Shown piece by piece: positions 15,001 to 25,284 of a stretch of DNA of 64,000 nucleotides (positions are counted from its first letter, which is position 1; each line of letters starts with the position of its first letter). The stretch covers positions 46,287,910 to 46,351,909 of the forward strand of contig CM055320.2 of NCBI GenBank assembly GCA_029255685.2. Reading direction: 5' to 3'. The notes under the pieces are model-generated. The model did not search any database. It saw only the letters and a list, made by a program, of their open reading frames with translations, and was not told the origin of the DNA. The DNA comes from Silene conica (Eukaryota > Streptophyta > Magnoliopsida > Caryophyllales > Caryophyllaceae). The position numbers and the translations under genes were made by a program.

Positions 15001-18000
15001 CTTTTCCTTCTTTTTTCTCTTGTTGAGATGAGAGTTCACTCATGACGGTTCCAAGGAATGATTCATGTCAGCCGACCCCAAAACATTTTGGGACTAAGGC
15101 TCTGATGTTGTTGTTGTTGTTGTTGTTGTTTATTAATAATTATAGAAATATTCTTTTCTGTATTTAATATATATTGGAAGGAAAATGAAATTCACCAGAT
15201 TAGTTGCCGTATTTTTCTGTTTATTTTATAAAAATAATTATCTAAATATTCGTTTCCAAAGTTAATATAAATGGGAAGGAAAAGTAAATTTATCAGATTA
15301 GTTGCTGATTTTTTTAGTGTATTATATGGATTAATTATTAAAAGATATCCAAAGAATAATTTGCAATATTTTGTATATGTATTAGTGATGTGAGGATATT
15401 TTTTCCAATATTTTGTATACATTAATCATTGAGAATATTTTTTCCGAAATTCATCATGTGAATTTGGGCGGGAAAACTTTTAATGTGGGAGTGACACGTG
15501 TCCAATTCATGTATGGTGGTTCTTCTTATATACTTTTATATAGATAAGCAAATGTTGATTTAAAATGCATAATATAAATAATATACACATCGGTAAGAGA
15601 AGAAAGAGCAGCTTGCAAGTAATTTGAGTTCAAGATTTTTACACCGGCTACATGGTTGGTTATTTTGTCATTTGTTTGCAAGCTGTTGAACATTATTAGA
15701 GGCTATTTCTGGCCTGATGTACTTCATCTGACTTGTACCCTTTGAATTTAAAGTGGGATGATTAGGAGAAAACTCTTCTTTGCATTGATTGATTGAGATG
15801 TCAATTTACTAATAAGATGGGGAACACAATTGTCAGAACTGACATTAGATCCTATTGCTTGTCCCTTCTAGCTGGTACATTCTTTGATACCAGCATGCTG
15901 TGGCTGTAATTTGACTTTGAAAGCATACAAAACAGTTATGTTGGGTGTAATTGTATCAATTATCAGTTTGATGCTTTTTCTCGGAATCATTGTTCCCTGT
16001 TCGTGGCCTGTTATAAACATGGCTGATACTGCCTCAAAATTTAGACGTGGTAATCTTCAAAAGCTTTATAATGTGATTGCAATATGTTGTCGCGACCTAT
16101 ATTACCACGGTGTTATTAAAAGAAATATAATGTAATACACTTCCATGAATCAGCATAAGAAAGTCTAAAGTGTGATATACACTGAGCTGTCGTTTTAGTT
16201 TTGTTTCGAGGAGTACGAAAAAAGTACCAGGTTCCACCTTTGTTGAATTGTCTGTACTTTTTGTTTACTGTGTAACAGTAGTTAACCCTCTTGTTCACCA
16301 AGCTTTTAATACAAAGAACATACTCCGTATTTGTTATCAACTTATGACGTGTAAAACAGAGTAAAGTTTTTTGCCTGCCTTTTGTAGCTATTTCTCCTAG
16401 GTTGTTCTTTATATGATGAATGTTGATATCGTGATGTGTTATCAATACTTTATTTATTATGCCAAAATGTTTGATAAAAGATACTCCAACAGATCTGGTA
16501 ACTTTAATAGTACTGGCAGTAACAGTTACTAACCTCCATTTCATATTGTCCTTCCTATTTTCCATAATAATATGTGAAGGGAATTTTATGGGAAGAATAT
16601 GAAGAATCGGAGGGAGTAGTAATTTTTGTTTAGCTTTTCCTTTCCTATTATTGTTTTTGCCAATTTTTGTGTGTAGGAACATTGGATATTTACATAGCTA
16701 GACTAAACATATGTTTATATTAAATTTGCAGCCCATCAAATTAGAGTTTGAGAAGGTTTATTTTCCATATTTGCTGATTAGCAAGAAGAGATATGCTGGT
16801 CTTTTCTGGACAAACCCTGACAAATATGATAAAATGGATACCAAAGGTGGGGACTGCTTTCTATTTTACTATTTTATGTTTGTTTAACCGCATCCTAGTG
16901 ACTCTTAGCCAACCCCATTCATATTGGGACAGTGGTTTGTCGTTGTTGGTGTATCACTTCATTCGTTGATACTTTGGTAGTCATCTACAGGAATTGAAAC
17001 AGTTCGAAGGGACAATTGCCTACTTGTAAAAAATTTGGTAACCGAATGCTTGCACAAGATACTTATTGATAGAGACGTAAAAGGGGCCATCCAGTTTGTT
17101 AAAAACACCATCTCAGATCTTTTGATGAATCGCCTTGACTTGTCATTGCTGGTCATTACGAAGGTTGGATTTTTGCTTTGTCTTGTTCGATGATGTTTCT
17201 AGTGTCTTCATAAAGCTTGTCTTGTCCTATAGATTTGTTTAGATTTCTGACTGTATCTGCTCTTACCTTTTTTTTCAGGGTCTAACTAAGACAGGAAATG
17301 ATTATGAAGTAAAAACAGCTCATGTTGAACTTGCTGAACGTATGCGTAAGGTCTGATATCTGTTAATATTGCCAATAGGATATCCAGGTCTTACTTTTGT
17401 GACAGTCAGTATGCGCTAATGTCATCTGAGAGGCCATGTGCATGACTTTCTCACCAGCATCTTGCAAACTGAATTAAGTGGTGTTATGCAATAATCTAAT
17501 GTGGGTATGTATTACCTAGTAGCTGAAGTCTAGAGAGGCCGGTTATGTGATGTGCAGTGAGATTAATTCCTAATAAGCAGAAGTTGATTATAAGATATAA
17601 ATGTTCATTCACCTAACTTTAATGAATTTTCTATCCCATATTGCTTGTGTAGCTCTCTGTCAAGGGAACTGTGGACTATAGCTTATGGATATGTGGGTGT
17701 CCATTGTTATGTTAGTGTGAGTTCAATTATGCATTCTGTTTACTCCAGATCTTCAATTCTTGTTCATGTGCACAGTTAACTACTTCGAGAACTTTGAATA
17801 TGTATTTCTATCATTTTGTTTTCTGCACGATCTGATATGGATCAACCGGGGTCAAAGACAAACATGCTAGTTTTTCTCCCTCTGGGGTTACATCTGGTGA
17901 CTTTTTATTGTCTACAGTATTTTCCCACTCTTGGTGTGCCATTTGCAAATCATAATGTACGCTTTTACTCACTTTATAAAACTTTACTACCACTATCTTA

Positions 18001-21000
18001 ACGACTATAATCTCTTTGTGGTGATCTTGGCTGTACTATCTGCACTTTTGCAGCACACATCGAAACATGATATCTGATCCTGTTTATGTCTCCAACTGTA
18101 CCCAGACAATCTAGGCATACTCCTTTGGGCAAATATCCTCAAACCACCTCACTCGTGTTCACCCACCTCACACCTAACTGTCACTAGCCTATCTTAATTC
18201 TCATAGCTAACATCGCGCAAGATTCTCCAGATTCTGACAAACGCTGTCTCTTCCTAATTTTGCATGCCAAACTCTCGCGTAAGACTTCTTGAACCTTGTG
18301 CTTTGCAAATTCTAGGCTAATTGTTCTTAGAGGGCTCCACCCCCTGTTAAATTTGCATGCTTAGTGGCCATATCTCTCTTCTCCAGGGAGTGAACTATTA
18401 AGGTGAAAATAAAGAGACCAAAACTTGAAGAGTATATACACCATACTAGTCCTGCTTCATATGTTCCTTTTTTGCTCAATAACACAACTGTCCCAATGGA
18501 AATCATATACAGTTTCTCAATAGCACCACGTACCAGAAGGATCAGGAAGAGAATCCATCAACTGAAGTGAGATAACAGAATCAATTGATGTTTGTGCTCC
18601 AATGATCAACCTTTTCCATTGGCGGATTAGGTTACAAGTCAAGAAGAAACTAACAACAGTTTCGATAGGACGAATATTTTGACTTTATGTCTTGCATCAT
18701 GAAAGGCAAGGGAAAAAAGAAAAAAAAAAGAAATAGTGCATGTGCAAGCTTGTGTATTTTATGATATACGTGGAGGGGGAGAAATTATAGTTTGTTGTTT
18801 AGGAAACTACTGAACTAGACGTTTAATAAATAACATGAAAATTTACTTTATTCACTTCACAGCGAGATGCAGCCACAGCTCCCGGCGTTGGTGATAGAGT
18901 ACCATATGTGATCATTAAAGGTTCCAAAGATGCGAAGGTAATTCCGTGGTTTGAAGTTTTCTAAATTAATATGGAATGCTGAAAGTTACTGGCTTTGCTA
19001 CTGATAATTGTTGTTAACAGGCATATGAGAAGTCAGAGGATCCAATCTATGTACTGGAAAATAACATACCGATAGACTCCAAATATTACCTTGAAAATCA
19101 AATCGAGAAAGTAAGATCTATTTCATTTTACTCTTGAGGTGTTCTTTTCGGAACTGCTAGTAATGGGTGGGCTTATGTTACAGCCCATTTTGAGGATCTT
19201 TGAGCCGATTTTGACCAATGCACGACAAGAATTGCTTCATGGAAGTCACACAAGATCCATTTCCATCTCCACTCCTTCAAGTGGTGGCATTATGAAATTT
19301 GCCAAAAAACAACTAACCTGCATTGGCTGCAAAGCAGTGATCAGGTACTGGTTCTGCAACCCCGACCCCTTTATATGTTACCGAAGGGAGTTGTGTCTGG
19401 GGATTTTACTGATGTTTATTTGGCATAGTATAGTTCACATAAGGTCAAACGATTACTGTTATAATGTTGTTGCAAGTATTGTAATTACCACAGTTAAAAA
19501 AAAGGTGACCACCCAGTTCGGAGTTTGGGACCAATGTATTTTCAGCGTCTTCAGCTTATATTTCTATGGTTGTACGTAATGGAAGGCACATCGTAGAGTA
19601 ATTAAGATTCTTGCTTTTGACTTCTGTTTTGTTGATCTTGCTGTTAATGGTGACATGTGAGCAATTAACGGTGCCAATTTATCCTCTTCTGTTACCTATT
19701 TTTATTATTCCAGTTTTCTCAAACCAGTTGTGGAACCACAATGTAAAAATTGATGTAGAAGAGCAATATTGTAGAACAAGATACTTGCGCAATGCTGCTC
19801 ATTCAATGTGCCAATGCTCTAGAGACTAGAAGTTATCATCTAGTTTCTTGCTATATTAACTTATGTGCTCTAGTTTCTACCTATTGACCCATTCTGTTAC
19901 TTAGACTTCGTTAAAAGTAGCCAACATGGGTGCGTGTCTAAGTGTCCGACTTGGCTATTGCATGGAAATTTCTGACATGTTTGGTCTAAATTGAAGTGTC
20001 CAATTGTCATACCTATGTCGCAGTGTCGACATGGGTATATGATGTAATATGTAGAGTCGGAGTGACATAAATGACCCCTACCTGTGAATAATGGCTCCCT
20101 TGTTCTTTTGCGTGTAGTTGTTGAGTCTCTTCTTGTTGGGCTCAATGCTATTAGTGGTGATGTTTTAGACTTTTAGAAGAGGCAGCATTCCTACGGGCTA
20201 CGGAGGTTGCTTATACTGTGCTCAGTTTGGAGTGTCTTGGTTTTGTATATATGCTGGTCTTCTCTCATAAAGTTGTTACTTCAAGGCATATCATTACCTA
20301 TTCACTATGCCTCTGTTCGAGTCACTTTTATGAGAGTTGATGATGGGTGTTTTCTAGTAGAGACAGTCTCCTTAGGTACTATCTAGGGAGTTATTATGAA
20401 AATTGTTAGGGAATTGTTTTCTCCCTCTTTCAACGGTATGGAAGACAATGGAGACACTTGCACTGAATCTGTACCATAAGTTGTTAATTTTCTTAGTAAA
20501 CGCTCCGGTAGCTCGGATGAAAATGGGTCTTGAGTTGATGTTTGCATCTTTGAGTGATATTGGAAAATCTTTTTGTGTGGACAAGGTTAATTATATATCC
20601 TTTGTCCACAATTCAAAGAAAGAAGCCGTCAAATATCATAGTTACCCTTCCCTTCTTTCGTTGATGAAGCTACACATGTTTTTTTTTTCTCCTTTTGAAA
20701 TTTCCTCAAAGGCTTTCAATGTAGGCGATAACAAGTTGCAAACACAAGCTTTCTTTCTCTCCAACTTCCCAGGGGTAGCGCAAAGGGTGTTAAACGCTAT
20801 CCAGTTTCAAAGTATAACGAGTACACACGTTTGATCCCATTAGAAGCTGGTTTGGGTTGTTATGTTTCTGAAGATATTTCGGAACAGAATAGTGGAAGGA
20901 TAAATATGAAATGCTAAGTTTGAATATCCTTGAAAGCCATATGTAAAGAAGGGCCCTCATAAGTGAAATGATGGGGCCGGGTAATACTAAAAGCTCAATG

Positions 21001-21901
21001 AAATAAGCCGAATAAATTCTAGTTGGAACAACAAAGATGTGTGTACCACTGTTATAGGCTTGGCCGCTTGGGTTTATTCTATGGCTTTGATTAAACATGT
21101 CTTATCGGTCTTGGTTACTTGACTTCCTTTTCTAAGTGCTGTAATCTTAGTTTTTAATAAATATGGCTTTTGTTTTAGCTCAATATGACATTTTTGTTTT
21201 AGCTCAATATGACATTTTTGTTTGGATTGGTGTATTGAGCATTTGAGTCGAGTTATGGCCTGTGTAACTCTTGGTATATAATTAAAATCGGCTACCAACC
21301 ATTTTTTTTAAAGGGATGTTATATTCCATAGTTCCATTTCCCTTGAATTGTGTGTGTTACTTGACATGTTCACTTGCTATTGAATTAGTGGCCCCAACAA
21401 AACACTGTGCTCACATTGCAAGGGAAGGGAAGCTGAACTGTATTGCAAGACAATAGCCAATGGTATGTCACATTTATATTTCTATTTAAATCGGTACAAT
21501 TGGGATGTTGGTATTGTCAGTATTGGAGAAACTAAACTAGTTGCAGTTTCTGAGTTAGAGACATTGTTTGGGAAGTTGTGGACTCAATGCCAGGAATGTC
21601 AGGGATCTCTTCATCAGGATGTTCTTTGCACAAGGTTTCTGCTCTTACCTTTCTTGCCTAACGGCACAAATCATCTGTTATTGTCATTTGAGCAATTGGT
21701 TCTTCAGAACGTAGTCTTTTTAGAGGCAGTCTTGTGTTAATATAATCGGTCTCTTACAAATTTGCGTTCTGGTTAACGCATTACTAATTGTTCCTTTTCT
21801 TGTTGTTATCCAGTCGTGACTGTCCGATTTTTTATCGGAGAAAGAAAGCACAAAAAGATATGGGTGAAGCCAGGCTTCAGCTTGATAGATGGAACTTCTG
21901 A
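1..21901 (+). CDS. POLD1: DNA polymerase delta catalytic subunit (5' end outside window)
   Basis: Replicative B-family polymerase that synthesises mainly the lagging strand and proofreads with a 3'-5' exonuclease; nuclear, partnered by POLD2-4 and PCNA. Exons: 1-202, 307-417, 1281-1387, 1567-1726, 1970-2165, 2374-2509, 2631-2768, 3577-3654, 3767-3858, 5267-5333, 5405-5476, 6397-6483, 7061-7180, 7272-7370, 8086-8193, 8354-8449, 8569-8634, 8752-8808, 9836-9923, 11011-11090, 11853-11966, 16732-16846, 16991-17163, 17279-17350, 18863-18937, 19021-19110, 19184-19344, 21389-21462, 21547-21634, 21814-21901. The sum is 3,210 nt with phases matching throughout, so the gene looks functional. Plant POLD1 is usually about 1,095-1,105 residues, so roughly 30-40 N-terminal residues lie upstream. 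All introns are GT-AG except the one after exon 21 (GC-AG). The stop is TGA at 21,899-21,901. Confidence 0.97.
2317..2361. repeat. Short tandem duplication before the exon 6 acceptor
   Basis: A unit of about 23 bp (TCAGTTTACCGTTTATATTTACC) occurs twice in a row, ending about 12 bp before the AG acceptor of exon 6. Each copy is pyrimidine-rich, so the duplication may lengthen the polypyrimidine tract. Seen directly; any splicing effect is speculation. Confidence 0.7.
4599..5030. mobile_element. Tourist-like MITE in POLD1 intron 9
   Basis: The left end GATTATGTACAATAAGGG pairs with the right end, whose reverse complement is GAGCATGTACAATAGGGG (15 of 18 match). A TTA target duplication flanks it at 4,596-4,598 and 5,031-5,033. 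The length of 432 bp, the lack of coding sequence and the TTA duplication fit a non-autonomous PIF/Harbinger (Tourist) element. Its body is rich in GAGAGC/GCTCTC inverted motifs. Confidence 0.75.
5830..6144 (-). mobile_element. tRNA-derived SINE in POLD1 intron 11
   Basis: Read on the minus strand, the element starts at 6,144 with a tRNA-like head: an A-box-like TAGTGGTTAAAA (6,115-6,126) and a B-box-like GGGTTCAAGCC (6,079-6,089). It ends in a short A tail at 5,830. The 12-bp direct repeats AGGAATGTTTAG (5,818-5,829) and AGGAATGTGTAG (6,145-6,156) flank it and differ at one base. RNA polymerase III would transcribe it against the host gene. Its 3' tail resembles that of the LINE at 57,564. 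Confidence 0.85.
6640..6671 (+). mobile_element. Extremely 5'-truncated Au-like SINE stub
   Basis: About 32 bp containing TTTTGGGATTAAGGCTCTGA and a short TTG tail match the 3' end of the SINE-like arms at 14,364 and 15,003. The stub is flanked by near-identical 15-bp repeats, TAGTCGGAACTCCAA (6,625-6,639) and TAGTCGGAATTCCAA (6,672-6,686). This suggests target-primed insertion of only the last bases of a SINE. It lies in POLD1 intron 12. Confidence 0.6.
8809..9835. other. POLD1 intron 18, degenerate CCGAA/ACCTGA-rich tract
   Basis: The middle of this 1-kb intron (about 8,960-9,480) is full of imperfect short motifs such as ACCCGAA, ATCCGAA and AACTGAA. This looks like decayed satellite-like sequence. 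A similar tract lies at about 13,120-13,460 inside the Helitron of intron 21. I see no gene or element end here. Confidence 0.4.
10671..10684 (-). other. C-rich tract with G-quadruplex potential in intron 19
   Basis: The plus strand reads CACCCCCCCTCCCCCCACCCC, so the minus (template) strand carries three long G runs plus a short one separated by single bases. Such a sequence can fold as a G-quadruplex or i-motif. No regulatory role is shown. Confidence 0.45.
12364..13107 (+). mobile_element. Short non-autonomous Helitron, plus strand
   Basis: It begins TCTATATAATTACAG after an A (12,363) and ends with the hairpin CCCGTGCAATTTTGCACGGG, nine bases, then CTAG before T (13,108). The ends resemble those of the surrounding minus-strand element, so they may be one family. 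It is AT-rich, has no coding capacity, and is 744 bp long. Confidence 0.68.
14364..14485 (-). mobile_element. Au-like SINE 3' fragment, left arm of inverted pair
   Basis: Begins with CAA repeats, then CATCAGAGCCTTAGTCCC and GGGGTCGGCTGACATGAATC, and runs into an A-rich stretch. Read in reverse it ends in a TTG tail, the hallmark I associate with Au-type plant SINEs. The arm is nearly identical, inverted, to 15,003-15,130, with only a few differences over about 115 bp. Confidence 0.55.
15003..15130 (+). mobile_element. Au-like SINE 3' fragment, right arm of inverted pair
   Basis: Reads TCTTGTTGAGATGAGAG, then CATGTCAGCCGACCCC, GGGACTAAGGCTCTGATG and a long TTG repeat. With the left arm it makes a foldback with an approximately 515-bp loop. 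The left arm's CAA repeat and this arm's TTG repeat both lie on the outer sides, so this is either two head-to-head SINE insertions or one foldback unit. Confidence 0.55.
16905..16948 (+). repeat. Degenerate Au-like SINE remnant in intron 22
   Basis: AGCCAACCCCATTCATATTGGGAC followed by a GTTGTTGG tail resembles the 3' end of the arms at 14,364 and 15,003, with several changes. It lies about 40 bp before exon 23. No target duplication was found. Confidence 0.35.
19184..21901 (+). other. POLD1: POLD1 C-terminal CysA and CysB metal sites
   Basis: The last four exons encode two four-cysteine modules. CysA has CIGC at window residues about 979-982 (exon 27) and CSHC at 994-997 (exon 28). CysB has CQEC at 1026-1029 and later cysteines at 1039 and 1044 (exons 29-30). 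In this family CysA binds zinc and supports PCNA interaction, while CysB holds an iron-sulfur cluster needed for binding the B subunit. All eight cysteines are present. The protein ends LDRWNF. Confidence 0.92.
21173..21222. repeat. 24-bp tandem duplication in intron 27
   Basis: A unit reading TTTTGTTTTAGCTCAATATGACAT is repeated twice in a row. The rest of this 2-kb intron (19,345-21,388) shows only unrelated open frames with no family resemblance; I see no gene in it. Confidence 0.6.
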
Positions 21902-22189
21902 AGTAGGCGTTGACCTATTTTGTACTGAGCCTTGTGGTCCTGGCATGGAAAAGTATAAATAGTTAAGATCATGAATGGTCAATATTGAGGCGGGTTTGGA
22001 TTTGTAGAGGTTTCTACAATGAACTATTTTAACCTCACAGTACATTACTACATTATGTATTATTGTATCATCTCTTTATCACTGACGTTATTTTGTCTTG
22101 GTGTCAACTGTCTGATACTCTAATGCGATAACCACAATTATTGTGAAAGAGTTTTAGCTTTGTGTTAGCAAAAATGTTAGGGTGGCAGA
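21902..22189 (+). other. POLD1: POLD1 3' flank, probable 3' UTR
   Basis: AT-rich sequence after the stop codon. There is no canonical AATAAA; plant-style TATAAATAG at about 21,954 and TTGTAT-like runs near 22,060 could serve for polyadenylation. I see no other gene here. Confidence 0.4.
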
Positions 22190-22702
22190 CAAACATCACG
22201 AATTCAAAGTAAAATGTGGAATTTGTAACTAGACCTTGCCAAGTGTCACAGTTTGGTACTTTTCCCGGATCGTGGTGTCCACCCTTATCCGACTCTAGGG
22301 CAAGAATGCAAGTAATAAGGGTCTCGTACTAGTGAGGGATCACTCACTAGCACGTATCTCAGGTCTCGGGGTGTTTCGCGAATTTTAGTCAGGATTATCA
22401 ACGTTTGGCACACGAATACAATAAAAGTAAGCAATACGTTTATTGAAAGCAATAAGAAAGCATTAACAAGCTTAATGATGAGAAACGATATTTTATTGAC
22501 TAGTACTTCTCATGGAGGCAAATTTGATATTTTTTGTCTGGTAGTAGTGAATATTAATGTTACAAAATAGCAAAATGTTTTCTAAACTCCCAAAAATGTA
22601 TCTTAAACTAAAACGCAGACTCCAGGATTTGACAAGTAGGAAGTACTATTGGAGTATTAAATAATACAAAAAACTAGAAATGAAAATATAAAAGCAAAAT
22701 AA

Positions 22703-23031
22703 GAGCAAGTGCAATGAAAGAACTTTTTAAAAAGTTCTTCCTTTGCTATGTCAATTTTTGACAAACTCAAAAATTAAGAACATTTTGTCACAATGAGAGA
22801 ACTTCAAATAAAGTTCTTCAATGTACCCACACTATATTATTTAATGTTTGTCATTTAATTATCAATTTTTGTTTATTGGTTAACTTTTCTTATTTTTTGG
22901 AAGAACCAAGTTCTATTTCTCAAACCAAGTTCTTCATTTTAAGGACAAATTTTGTCCTACAATGGGACAAACTTTATTTAAAAGTTCTTGTTTACAAACT
23001 CAATGCAAAAAACTCTCAATTGCAATTGTTC
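22703..23031. mobile_element. Tourist-like MITE inside the gypsy LTR
   Basis: The left end GAGCAAGTGCAATG and the right end (reverse complement GAACAATTGCAATTG) are terminal inverted repeats. TAA target copies lie at 22,700-22,702 and 23,032-23,034. It is 329 bp, AT-rich and non-coding, with several AAGTTCTT/AAGAACTT internal inverted motifs. It fits a non-autonomous PIF/Harbinger element. Confidence 0.7.
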
Positions 23032-23193
23032 TAAGAAATCTAAGGGCTCGAAGTGAAACGACCGCGCGCGCGCAAATTATTGGCTAAGAGGCTAGATTTG
23101 CGGCTAAAATATGCAGCTCCTTACATTCTCCCCTACCTAATCTGTTGTCGTCCTCGACAACATAAAAATCTCGAACGAAGTTTTAGTGAGACA

Positions 23194-23499
23194 TCATTGG
23201 TGAGCTGTGGCCGTCCATGCTAGGTTGAGGTTTGACTTTCTCTCAAGTCCGGCTCGTAGATAGTCTTTAGTCCACCTCATGGTCGGATTCCACGTGCCGT
23301 CAAAGATAGAGTGTAACTCCTTAACGGTGCGCCCTCCAAACATCATGTCCTCCATATTGATCACTCGCCCGAGGTCATTCTTGAAAGTTTCTGTTCTCGG
23401 TGCTGGATGCTTTCTCAGACAGACCTTCACCTTGTTCATTTCCACTTTAGAACCTGCGTTTAAGAGTAAGTGAAATTCTCTAGGACGTTGAATTAGCAT
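23194..23499 (-). pseudogene. Unrecognised 101-aa reading frame in the gypsy remnant
   Basis: An open stretch on the same strand as the gag-protease remnant and just before its polypurine tract. The translation is rich in Arg, Lys and Trp and I recognise no family; it does not look like reverse transcriptase, integrase or a chromodomain. It is probably decayed 3' internal sequence. Confidence 0.25.
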
Positions 23500-23639
23500 T
23501 TCGACGCGGCCCCCTAATGGTACAAGGCCTTCTTACTTGGGCCTCGCGACCCTCATTGTCTACCTCCCTTCGAGGTGGTAGACTCTTGTTCCTCCTCCCA
23601 GGCCACTTAGCAGCGTAGTTAGCCCGGGTCTTACTCGCG

Positions 23640-24600
23640 TTTGGTTCTGCTGAATCTTTGGCCTTTATCTCGGTTGGCCCTCCTCATCTCGGCGTTGGTA
23701 TCACCCTCATTGCCGATATTCGAGGGGTCCCTTTGTCCTCGTTCGCATCTATAGTCTTCACTACTAAAGACCCCTTAATAACATTGATCCATCATTGGGC
23801 TTCAACACCACTGATGCTCTCTAAAAGAACTGCATCCCGAGTACTAACCTGAAGTCATCCAACAAAACGGTAGTGAAGTCGAGCTGTCCCCCCCGCTCAC
23901 CTACTTGGACCGTAATCTTCTTAGCTACTCCTTGGATATGTCTCGTCTTCCATTAATATGTTTTAAGCAGCTGTTAACGTCACTCAGAACCAATCCCAGT
24001 CGATCGGCTTCTTCTTTTGTCACTAGATTGTGGGCGGCTCTCGAGTCGATCATCGCTCGTGCCTTCCTCCTGTTCACCTTCACGTCCACGTACATGATCC
24101 CCATGGATTTATTTGCGGGGGTTTCATCCAGCCTCCCCATCGCGCTTATCCTTTGAAGCGAACCCATTCGTGGTTGCTCCTCCTCATCGCTCGACTCTTC
24201 TTCATACTCTTGATGATAGTCGGCTACTACCCCACCAAGATGTTCTTGAGATTCCTTCGGCATGTTCTGAAACATCGCGCTATATTGTGCCTTGTTGGGA
24301 CACTCGACCGTCTTATGGGGACCCTTACACAAAAACACAAAAACGGCTTCTTCGCTGTGGACGTAGTAGAATTTCTCACCTTCGAAGACGAGCTTGTGGG
24401 AGAGTTTATGTCACTCCCCGATCGAATTTGACACCCCTGTGCGAAGAAACGACTACTCCCAACCGAAAATAAACTGGCTTGCGGTTTCTCTCCATTAGTC
24501 CCATGAGAAGAACCATTATTCTCCGCTAGTGTCGCATCCCATGGTGCCTCTCGCTCCCCGTGGAAGTCGAGAAGTTGTTCCGCGATAGATATTGCTTAAG
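23640..24600 (-). pseudogene. Gypsy gag zinc knuckle and aspartic protease remnant
   Basis: On the minus strand a knuckle-like CFLCKGPHKTVECP (CX2CX3HX4C) begins near 24,340 across a frame change. An acidic linker follows, then a retropepsin-like block MYVDVKVNRRKARAMIDSRA. The catalytic triad position reads D-S-R, not the usual D-S/T-G, so the protease is probably dead. Further on, LGMQFF followed by a stop matches the flap and helix region of such proteases. Several stops and shifts break the frame. Confidence 0.6.
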
Positions 24601-24623
24601 ACAACGTCTTGAGATTCTGTGAC

Positions 24624-25284
24624 TGTTGGAGTAAGTGTCCTCAACAATAGTGCGATCACGTCAATGAATATTAATCATTGATAAATCTACAATAAGAATA
24701 CTCATGGGATGATTCTTCATCATATAGTCGACTAATAAACATTAATCGGTAATGATTGACTTGCTAGAGTTTGACATTATTGTCGTATGACGGTGGTGAT
24801 CAGTTGATCCCTATAGGTCACACCTTTATGGCAGCTCTATTAATTGAAAAAGCAATGACTGTATATTGATACGAGTTAATTCAACCCTAGTTTATGAAAT
24901 GTGTAAAGAGGACATTTATAATATGATTATAAATTATAAAATTTTAGTAATTGAAATGTCATTACTAAAAATTAAATGTTTATGAAACAATATTACGAGA
25001 ATGAATTTTATAATACTGCAAGTGTTGTAATATTATATTGATACAGGAAATTATTAGTTAGTTAATAGTAATTTCGAATTACTACTGTTTTGTGAATTAA
25101 AGTTTAATTAGTTAAACTTGTAACTCATAAAAATAATTTAATTGATCATTGTAATTGTTACATGACAATGGACAAAAAATAAAATGTGTCATTACAAAAT
25201 GGACCGTGTGATTGTCACACAACACATATTACACATTGCACATTAACACATTTTATGAGATAAAATGTTATGTGTAAAAACTAA
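24624..25284 (+). mobile_element. Ty1/copia-type LTR (A), 5' portion
   Basis: Starts TGTTGGAGTAAGTGTCCTC and follows, over about 650 bp, the LTR of the copia element at 32,802, sharing blocks such as TAATCGGTAATGATTG, AGTTGATCCCT and ATGGACCGTGTG. It stops at 25,284 where LTR B begins. Its remaining part is not seen in this window. Confidence 0.7.

Larger units (their letters stand above)
12145..15544 (-). mobile_element. Non-autonomous Helitron, minus strand
   Basis: Read on the minus strand the element starts TCTATATAAAAG after an A at 15,545. It ends with a weak hairpin (CCGTG...CACGG) and GTTCTAAGCTAG before a T at 12,144. This matches the A^TC...CTRR^T rule for Helitrons. No helicase coding is present, so it is non-autonomous. 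A second Helitron and an inverted SINE-like pair lie within it. The pairing of the two ends over 3.4 kb is inferred. Confidence 0.6.
11967..16731 (+). other. POLD1: POLD1 intron 21, GC-AG, TE-filled
   Basis: Exon 21 must end at AAG (11,964-11,966) to join residues FIK to PIKLEFEK, and the next bases are GCAAGT, so the donor is GC, not GT. The context AAG|GCAAGT is the strong consensus seen at plant GC donors. The acceptor is TTTGCAG at 16,725-16,731. At 4,765 bp it is the longest intron here, enlarged by the Helitron nest at 12,145-15,544. From 15,545 to 16,731 I see no recognisable gene apart from the exon border. Confidence 0.85.
22190..24623 (-). mobile_element. Decayed Ty3/gypsy remnant: gag-protease and 3' LTR
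   Basis: Read on the minus strand, a gag zinc knuckle and protease (about 24,450-23,650) are followed by a purine-rich tract GGTAGGGGAGAA (23,126-23,137) and an LTR start TGTAAGGAGCTGC at 23,125. The PPT-LTR junction is the usual gypsy layout. No reverse transcriptase or integrase can be seen between the protease and the LTR, so the copy is deleted or non-autonomous. The far LTR end near 22,190 is approximate. A MITE lies inside the LTR, and the right part is cut by LTR A at 24,624. Confidence 0.6.

Noticed and set aside
16116..16682. 188-residue minus-strand open frame in POLD1 intron 21
   Set aside because: Long but AT-rich and Lys/Asn/Thr-heavy with no family match; most likely chance.
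20403..20834. 143-residue plus-strand open frame in POLD1 intron 27
   Set aside because: No recognisable domain and a position within a spliced intron; length is compatible with chance in this sequence.
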